A DNA stretch of 64,000 nucleotides, from the NCBI GenBank assembly GCA_036927565.1, contig JAYESD010000002.1, positions 140,065,167-140,129,166 of the forward strand, in the 5' to 3' direction. Shown piece by piece: positions 56,932 to 64,000 of the stretch. The notes under the pieces were generated by a model. It saw only the letters and a program-made list of their open reading frames with translations. It did not search any database and was not told the origin of the DNA. Position 1 is the stretch's first letter, and each line of letters begins with the position of its first letter. A program made the translations under genes and the position numbers. The stretch is from Tuctoria greenei. Taxonomy: Eukaryota > Streptophyta > Magnoliopsida > Poales > Poaceae.

Positions 56932-58476
56932 TCAAATGAAACAAAAACGAGTGAAATCCAAAGGTTTTGTAAAAATGTCAGCCAATTGATGTTCGGTATC
57001 TACATAGTGAAGCACAATGTTTCCTTTTTCAACGTTATCTCGGAGAAAGTGATACATAATATCAATGTGCTTAGTTCTAGAATGTTGCACGGGGTTTTTG
57101 GCAATGCAAATAGCACTAGTGTTATCACAAAACAGTGGAACACTATCTAGATCAACCCCATAGTCCTTAAGTGTTTGAACAATCCAAAGAATTTGTGAGC
57201 AAGCACTAGCAGCAGCTACATATTTAGATTCGACTGTGGATTGTGCAACTGAATTTTGTTTTCTAGAGGACCAAACAACAAGAGAATTACCAAGAAAATG
57301 ATAAGCACCGGAAGTACTTTTCCTATCAATCCTACAACCCCCAAAATCAGCATCCGAAAAAGCTTTCAAAGTAAGGGTTGAGGAAGAAGGAAGAAAAATG
57401 CCAAATTCTTGGGTTCCATGTAAGTACTTGAGAATCCTTTTGACGGCTTGACGATGTGAAACACGTGGGGAAGCTTGAAACCGTGCACAAAGACATACGC
57501 TGAATTGTATGTCCAGTCTTGATGCCGTGAGGTACAAAAGTGTTTCGATCATGCTTCTATATTCTTTTTGATCCACAGATTCACCATCTTCATCAAGTTC
57601 ATGTGTTGTTGCTGTTCCCATTGGTGTCCGAAGAGGCTTGCTTTTGTCCATGTTGAAGCGCCTTAGGAGATCTTTGGTATACTTCGTTTGATGCACAAAG
57701 GTACCCTCCTTGGTTTGCTTGATTTGCAGCCCCAAAAAGTAAGTGAGTTCACCCATCATACTCATTTCAAATTCGGAACTCATCATTGCTGAAAACTTGG
57801 ACACAAGATCATGAGAAGCACAACCAAAGATAATATCATCCACATACACTTGAACGAATAATGAGTCATTGCCATGCTTAAGCTCAAAAAGAGTTTTATC
57901 AACCTTGCCCATGGTAAACCCCTGTTCCAGTAAGAATGTTTTTAACCTATCATACCATGCTCTAGGGGCTTGTTTGAGACCGTATAAGTCTTTGGACAGT
58001 TTGTAAACATGATTAGGAAAATCTGGATTTTCAAAACCCGGTGGTTGTTTGACATAAACCTCCTCATCTATGTAGCCATTAAGAAAAGCACTTTTAACAT
58101 CCATTTAATATAGCTTAAAACCTTTAGATGTTGCAAAAGCTAACAAAATTCTTATGGCTATTAATCTAGCGACAGGAGCAAAAGTTTCATCAAAATCTAA
58201 ACCTTCAACTTGAGTGAAACCTTGAGCAACCAACCTAGCCTTATTCCTAACCACAACCCCATCCTCACTTTGTTTATTTTTATATACCCATTTAGTTACA
58301 ATTAAAGTGTGACCTTGAGGTGGAGGTACAAGTTTCCAAACATTATTTCTTTCAAAATTTTCTAACTCTTCTTGCATGGCAATAATCCAAGATTCATTAG
58401 TGAGTGCGTGTGATATATAAAAGAAGCAACAAAAGCAGAATGAGCATGAGAGTTTGGATCGCAAAACCTGGACCAT
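56932..58476 (-). pseudogene. Reverse transcriptase and RNase H of copia 3 (one premature stop)
   Basis: RT starts around ESWIIAMQEELENFERNNVW and VTKWVYKNKQSEDG, and continues through FDETFAPVARLIAI. A TAA at 58105-58107 replaces the Gln codon usual before MDVKSAFLNG, fitting a single CAA-to-TAA change. The remainder, 58104-56932, is open: GLKQAPRAWYDRL, active site VYVDDIIFG, ELTYFLGLQIKQ, then RNase H (KAFSDADFGGCRIDRKSTSG, VAQSTVESKYVAAASAC, LFCDNTSAICIAKNPVQH) and HQLADIFTKPL. Only one stop in about 515 codons means the damage is light. The frame is also shifted relative to integrase near 58420. Confidence 0.93.
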
Positions 58477-60047
58477 GTGACTCGTTCGTGCAAGCTTCCA
58501 ATCATCTGTTGTGGGGGATGATCTTTGTAAAACTGTGGGGGAACATATGTCTCACAAGCTTCTTCTTCATTAGGTTCATTGTAGATTGATGAGCTTGTGA
58601 CTTGTGGATGGTCAGGACCAGCATAGGTGATAGCCGGAGCTTGTTCAATGTCCGGAGCTGGACACGTGTTAACTTCAGAACTACTAGGCAGTATCACCGG
58701 CTCTTCTTCATCTTCAAAAATACCCTCCCCCTGACGATACGGATCTGGTCCTGCAACACTGGAGCTAGTACCTGGGCTAGCTTCGTCAAAAGAGACTTTA
58801 CAAGTCTCCACAATTTTGTTATTGTCAAGTAAAAGCACACGGTAGCCTCTAGTATGAGATGGATAACCAAGAAACATGCCATCAATGGATCTAGGATCAA
58901 ATTTATCAAGATTACCATGTTTCTTAACAAAGCATTTGCAACCAAAGACCCAAAAGTGTGTAACACTAGGCCTATGTCCAAACCGGAGCTCATATGGTGT
59001 TTTACCTAGCTTAGCACGCAAGAAAACACGATTTGAGACATAACAAGCGGTTGCTAATGCATCAGCCCAAAATTTCCTAGGAGTTTGATATTCATCAAGC
59101 ATAGTCCTAGCCATCGCAAGTAAGGTTCTGTTCTTTCTTTCTACAACACCGTTTTGTTGAGGTACATATGGTGAAGAGAATTGATGATCTATTCTATTTT
59201 CAGCACAAAAGTGATCAAAAGATTGATTTTTAAATTTAGTTCCATTATCACTTCTAATTGATTTTAATGATCCTGGGTGATCAATTGATAATCTAAGAAA
59301 TAAAGTCCTAAAGTGACTAAAAGCTTCATTCTTAGACGCCATAAAGTAAACACAAGAGTATCTAGAATAATCATCAACAATAACAAGTGTATACCATTTA
59401 CCTCCGAAGGATTGAACACGTGAAGGTCCTACGGTGTCAAGATGCAAAAGTTGACATGGTTCAGTTGTCATGATCATTGTGAGAGGAGTATGTGAACCTG
59501 CAACCATCTTAGCATGTCTACAAGAAGAGCACACAATTTCTTTGTCCCCTTTAAGCTTAGGCAGCCCATGTATGCGATCAAGAGCACTAACACGCGTTAG
59601 GTGATCAAAGCCTACGTGACCAAGTCTACGATGCCAAAAATATAAGTCCTTTGAATCATTAGCAACTAGACACCTATTCTTAGAGGAAGACATATCAAAA
59701 TCAGCTTTAAAAACTCTTCCAAACCGAGACATGTTAAAAATAAGCTCACTATTTGATCTTACAACTTTGCATCAGTTTTTATTGAAAATAATTTCCAGAT
59801 TTTCATCTAGCAATTGTGAAACAGAAAGCAAGTTGTATTTCAAATTTTTGACAAGTGCCACATCCTTCAAAGTGTAGTGATCATTTACTCTAACCGAACC
59901 CCTAGCGATTATAGGAGTTGAAGAATTATCGGCAAAAGTAACATTCTCTACACGTGACACAAAAGAGAGGGAGGAGAACCAATCTTTGTTATCGGTCATG
60001 TGGCGTGAGCAACCTGAATCCACAATCCAAATGTTCTCCTTCCTCAA
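58420..60047 (-). pseudogene. Protease and integrase of copia 3
   Basis: Protease: WIVDSGCSRHMT with catalytic DSG, followed by VKNLKYNLLSVSQLLDENLE. A TGA near 59771 replaces the usual Arg codon after FNKN, again a single C-to-T change. Integrase, open from 59732: YFWHRRLGHVGFDHLTR and CSSCRHAKM (zinc module), LLHLDTVGPS, VIVDDYSRYSCVYF, SIRSDNGTKFKN and QQNGVVERKNRTLLAMARTM, so all three catalytic acids are present. GYPSHTRGYRVLL and an acidic tail follow, shifting frame near 58420 before RT. Confidence 0.92.
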
Positions 60048-60700
60048 ACGTGTACCCTACATAGAAGCACAATACGTCGATGACTCAATACCGGGGTTAG
60101 TCAAAAGGCATTTAGGTATCCAGTACTGAGTCACACGACGTGCAGCAGGAAAAACACGCGAAAGCTAAGATAAAACAGCAGGTTTATGAGTCAAAGATTG
60201 AGGTTTTCTGTTCTTAACAATTGATTTAGAAGTTGTTACTTGTTTAGAGTGAAAACCAGTAGCTCCGGAGGTAAAAGCAGAAGGTCCAAAACACAAGGCT
60301 GAAGCTCCAGAAACAAAAGCTGAAGTTCCGAAGGAAACAACAGAAGGTCCGGGAGCTCTCGGAGCTATGGAACTATCGGAGCTGCTTTTGCGGATTTCTT
60401 ACCAGAAGGTCCAAAAGCTACCTTTTCAAATTCCTGACTCACTAAAACAGGTTGTGTTTTTCTAATTGCATGAAAGTTATAAGATCTAGCAATTTTTCTT
60501 TCCTTTTTCTGTTATTTAGCTAGTCTATAACAAAAATCTATGACATGACCATCTCTACCACAGAAGGTACAATGAAATTTAACTTTGTGTTCATGTCTAG
60601 ATGAGCAAGCAATATTTTTATTTGAAACCGAATGAGACAACACTCCTGCAGATTTGAAAACCACTCCTTTTTGTTTAGGAACTGTTTGAATGAAACCACT
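60048..60700 (-). pseudogene. gag 3' part of copia 3 with second zinc knuckle (stop-broken)
   Basis: On the minus strand a CCHC knuckle, CTFCGRDGHVIDFCYRLAK, is read at about 60525-60585. It is followed by a TAA, then KERKIARSYNFHAIRKTQPV and EFEKVAFGPSGKKSAKA. Ser/Pro-rich repeats with GPSA-like words (about 60250-60380) lie before the protease. No continuous frame exists. Confidence 0.7.
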
Positions 60701-62457
60701 TCATAATGAATTTACAATTTTAGGTGGATGTGCCTTAGCATGAGCATGAGAATCAAAACCTAAACCAGTTTTATCATTGCAAGACTTGGAAGAATTCAGC
60801 AGTAAGTTTAGGTTCTTATTCCCATTACATAACAGATCTAATGTCCTATGCATGTTGTCAAGTTTATTGGACAGATCAAGGCAATTTTCACATGAAGTTT
60901 TTCCTTTTAGTTTGCAATTGGAATAAAATTTAACTCCATGAGAACGTAAAGCATTGTTCAATATAGAAATTTCATTCCTGGCATCCTGTAGTTTCTTATC
61001 AAGATCGTCACAAGTAGAACAATGCAAATCAATTGTAGAACAGCTAGCATCTTTCAAGTTTTTATCATTAAGTGCAGCAAGCTCTTTGTTCTTTTCAATT
61101 TCTAACTCAAGTTTATCAAGTGTGGAGGTGTGCGCACTTCTTAATGAGGACAATTGTTCATATATTAAATCACATGAGGAACATGCATCATCACTATGAA
61201 TCAAAGTTTTTAAATGGTTGATTTCAGATTCTAGTGATTCAATTTTAGCCGCACTATCCCTAAGCTTTTTGTCCTTTTTCTTAACAATAATAGTGGCACG
61301 AGAAATAGCATCACACATTTCTTCGCAAGTAGGACATACCTCTTCATTGTCGCTATTGTGTTGTGCCTCCTCCATACTTGATCTTGACTTGCCCGCCATA
61401 AAGCACAAGTTTGCCAAGTCATCTTCATCTTCATCACTTCCAATGTCCACGTCACTTGAATTGAACTCTTGAAGTGGGTGATGAAACTATTGATCATCTT
61501 GCGTCCTATGGTACCTTTCTTCTTCTTTTTGGAATTTCCAGAGGAGGTCCGGACCTTGCTTTGTTTTTCTTCCCGGGTGGTCGGACCTGAAAGGTTAGGG
61601 CATTCTGTATGAAAGTGTCCTGTTTTACCACATTCAAAACAGCGTTGAGGTCCAGAGCTTCCTCTCCTTCTAGTTCTCACATTTTGCAATGCTTTTGAGA
61701 ATCTAGTAGAGATGAGTGCCAACTCCTCTTCTGGAAATTCTTCGATCTGCTCCAGGGTTAGTGAGGACAACAAAGCAAGAGTATTGCAAGATGATAATTG
61801 GCCGGAGCTAGACATATCACGTTGTGAAACAAATGCAATAGACTTATTTGGGTTCTTACGTGCTAGGATGTCAATTTCATGAGTTTTTAGTTTAGAATAG
61901 AGTACATCTAATGTAAGAGAACTCATGACAGTAGATTCACGAATAGATGTGACTTTCATCTCCCAAATTGACATATCTAATGCACTTAGCAATTGCCTAG
62001 CATTTTCAGAATCTGAAAAATTAACATTGACACTACGCAAGTTGCTGAGAATTTTATTAAAGCGAGCAAAAAGGTCATCAATAGACTCACCGGGTTGCAT
62101 CTCGAAGCACATGTATTCCTTTTTGAACATGTCTTGCCTTACCTCTTTGATCGTGTTGGATCCTTCGTGGTAGTCAAAAAGTGGTTTCCACACATCGTAT
62201 GCAGATCGGAGGTGTGCAACACGGTCGAAGTCGCTTTGAGTTAATCCTTGTATGATCAAGTTCTGAGCCTTGTTTTTGTTGTCGACATCTCTCAGATTTG
62301 TAGCTGTAACTTGATCATTTGATGGCACTTCGTAAGGCTTGTATACCTCCTCCCATATTGAAAAGCCTTGTGCCTGGATGAAAGCCTCCATGCGTGCCTT
62401 CCAAACCTGAAAATCAATACCAGCAAACACACAAGATTTGGCGGAGTATTTCTCCAT
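60701..62457 (-). pseudogene. gag of copia 3 (one frameshift)
   Basis: The ATG at 62457 begins MEKYSAKSCVFAGIDFQVWK; typical UBN2 gag landmarks follow (NKAQNLIIQGLTQSDFDRVA, CFEMQPGESIDDLFARFNKI, SDSENARQLLSALDMSIWEM) and a CCHC knuckle CFECGKTGHFHTEC at about 61605-61650. Near 61480 the frame shifts by one and continues open from 61450 to 60701 with DIGSDEDEDDLANLCFMAGK and a long Lys/Glu/Leu coiled coil with paired CxxC motifs (CPTCEEMCD, CSSCDLIYEQL, CSTCDDLD, CENCLDL). Gag would form the particle; the CxxC-rich coiled coil is typical of long Sirevirus gags. Confidence 0.9.
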
Positions 62458-62505
62458 GATGATTAGTCAAAAACACGCACAAAGCACAAAGATTAGAGCA
62501 CTGTG

Positions 62506-62519
62506 GCTCTGATACCAAT
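62506..62519 (-). other. Primer-binding site of copia 3 (initiator Met-tRNA type)
   Basis: Minus strand reads TTGGTATCAGAGCC two bases after the LTR end (CCTACA), complementary to the 3' end of initiator Met-tRNA. Confidence 0.93.
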
Positions 62520-64000
62520 TGTAGGATCGAAGAGCACGTGAAAATCTACCAGAGGGGGGGTGAATGGTACATTTAAAAATCTTACGCAGCGGAAACAATA
62601 AAACCCCAAACCCTTTCGGCAGAAAAACAATTTATTAAAGAAATCGTGTGTGAGACTAATCTAAACGTGTTTCACCGTGACAGAAGTGATAGATATCAGA
62701 GAGAATCAAGTCACGAAGACAACACAAAAAGAATCACTCAAATCCGACGAGAAGAACTCAAGTTATGATCAAAAGATCAATCAATGGTCAATCTGTCCTA
62801 CCCGAGAAAAACAGTTCTGGAACGCTGCAAAGAACCTCGTGTAGATCAGAAACCACAAAACCAATGACCGTGAAATTTTGATATATGATAGATAATCAAG
62901 TTTTGAGGAAAATCCAAAAAGAATCACGTCAATTGGATCTGTAAAACTCGAGTTATGATAAAACCCCCAACGAAAGGTAGTGCTGTCCAGAAACTCGACG
63001 AGTAAAACTTGTCTGGAACATGTCGGACGAACAAGGCACAAAAGTTCATTCAAACTACGAATTTTAGTCAATAGAACACAAGAGGAACAGCCCCAAAGTC
63101 GTCTACCACGAGCTCTGGGCTCCCTTGCTTATATAACCAGCCCTTAGGCCAACCAAATATCAACTAGGACTCCGATCCTACTCAGATCACGAATCGTAAC
63201 TTTCCATAACTGCTCAAGATTCTTCTATACGCAGATAGAAGCAATCTTAAGACTTCCAAACACCTTAGGAACGTATACCACATTCCTAAACAACTCAAAT
63301 TCGTGACACACACGAAATCCTAACATAACCAACTCGATACTTTCCATACCGAGCCATAACCGACTCCGCTGCAGCCAAAGTCATCAACCGGTACGATCCG
63401 ATCCTTCCAACCAGATCTTCCCATCCATAAACCATCTTCGGAACCATGTTGCCACATCATGCACCACATGCATACATGCAAATACCTTCCTTCGACGTCC
63501 AGTAACCTTCATATGCACCGCCCTTGATTCAATCATCCTGCGTGACCTCCTGATCAGCTCAACCACAATTCCTCCTGAATTTGGTTGTTGGAACCTCATC
63601 TCCTCCCTGAGACTAGTCCAATGGATCCCGTCACCAGCCATGAGTTGAACTCAAGCAACACCTGCACATGAATAAACAACCAATACATACGAGCCCAGGT
63701 CCTCGACTTTACTCAAGTTAGTTTCGAACACAACACCCTATGTGAGAACCTCACATAAGCATGTTGCAAAACCACAGTAACACAATATCATCCATATCAA
63801 CCAAAACGCACCAAAAACTTAGTAAAAGAATACTAAGCAAACTTTCTAACAATGTAAACCAAGTATGAAACATTGCAAATGAAAAGCAGAAGCACTGCAG
63901 TCAAGTTCCGGACCTTGCCAGAGCAACCCGCAGCTTGAGCCGGAGCTACCAAAAGCTAGTAGAACCTAGCGCTGGAGCTTACCAAAACTAGAACAATGAA
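62520..64000 (-). repeat. 5' LTR of copia element 3 (partial)
   Basis: The first 1481 bp match 53971-55450 closely, with scattered substitutions and a few indels. It leaves the window before its outer end. Confidence 0.95.

Larger units (their letters stand above)
53971..64000 (-). mobile_element. Copia element 3: Sirevirus-type Ty1/copia, 5' LTR cut by the window edge
   Basis: Left (3') LTR 53971-55880 and right (5') LTR from 62520 onwards are collinear and start and end with TG...CA. The PBS lies at 62506-62519. Minus-strand order: gag, protease, integrase, RT, RNase H, which is copia order. Long LTRs (1910 bp), multiple polypurine tracts and the long gag with coiled coil point to Sirevirus. 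It is inserted in the TNP2 fragment; left flank AAATC (53966-53970) is the expected target duplication but the right flank is outside. Confidence 0.93.

Overview
The window looks like repeat-rich nuclear DNA from a grass (Poaceae). The recognisable content is typical of grasses: Tat-type Ty3/gypsy, Angela-like and Sirevirus-like Ty1/copia elements, several CACTA (En/Spm) families, a Stowaway-type MITE end, and spliced genes with plant-like GT/AG introns. The species cannot be named from the sequence. I found no intact host housekeeping gene, tRNA, rRNA or CRISPR array. Almost every coding stretch is transposon-derived or a decayed fragment, often with stop codons that fit C-to-T decay.

Layout. 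1-6724: 3' part of a Tat-lineage Ty3/gypsy element, with the integrase end, a large antisense gene read here as two exons with a 77-nt intron, a polypurine tract and an LTR with a TATA box. 6833-7067: a 235-nt near-perfect hairpin beside a CACTA DUF4216 fragment. 7545-18150: CACTA-type subterminal repeats ending in a clear CACTA terminus at 18150 (element C), split by a complete but dead minus-strand copia (8911-16286) with both LTRs and a 5-bp target duplication. 18151-18730: flank with microsatellites.

18730-38574 is a tandem duplication of about 6 kb (without insertions). Each unit carries the N-terminal half of a Ulp1-type (C48) gene followed by the left part of CACTA element A. Unit 1 later received CACTA element B (22736-26166, TNPA-like Transposase_24 gene). 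Unit 2 later received non-autonomous CACTA element D (33092-37295), packed with satellite-like arrays. Element A ends at 40663 and is flanked by TTC on both sides. The C-terminal half of the interrupted Ulp1 gene resumes at 40681-42924. The inferred order is: Ulp1 gene, insertion of A, tandem duplication, then B into unit 1 and D into unit 2.

44147-44850 is a FAR1/MULE-type C-terminal fragment on the minus strand. 44851-48690 is non-coding and LTR/UTR-like but unclassified. 48700-51797 is a truncated Sirevirus-type copia fragment (+). 51799-53970 is a TNP2 CACTA transposase fragment (-). 53971 to the window end is a Sirevirus-type copia (-) with a complete 3' LTR, PBS, gag, protease, integrase, RT and RNase H, and a 5' LTR cut by the window edge.

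I see no clearly new biological system. The most interesting items are the datable nest at 18.7-42.9 kb, the in-frame internal deletion that fuses the two ends of a CACTA transposase to a Ulp1-like protease, the higher-order satellite structure inside element D, the 235-nt hairpin, and the spliced antisense Tat gene.
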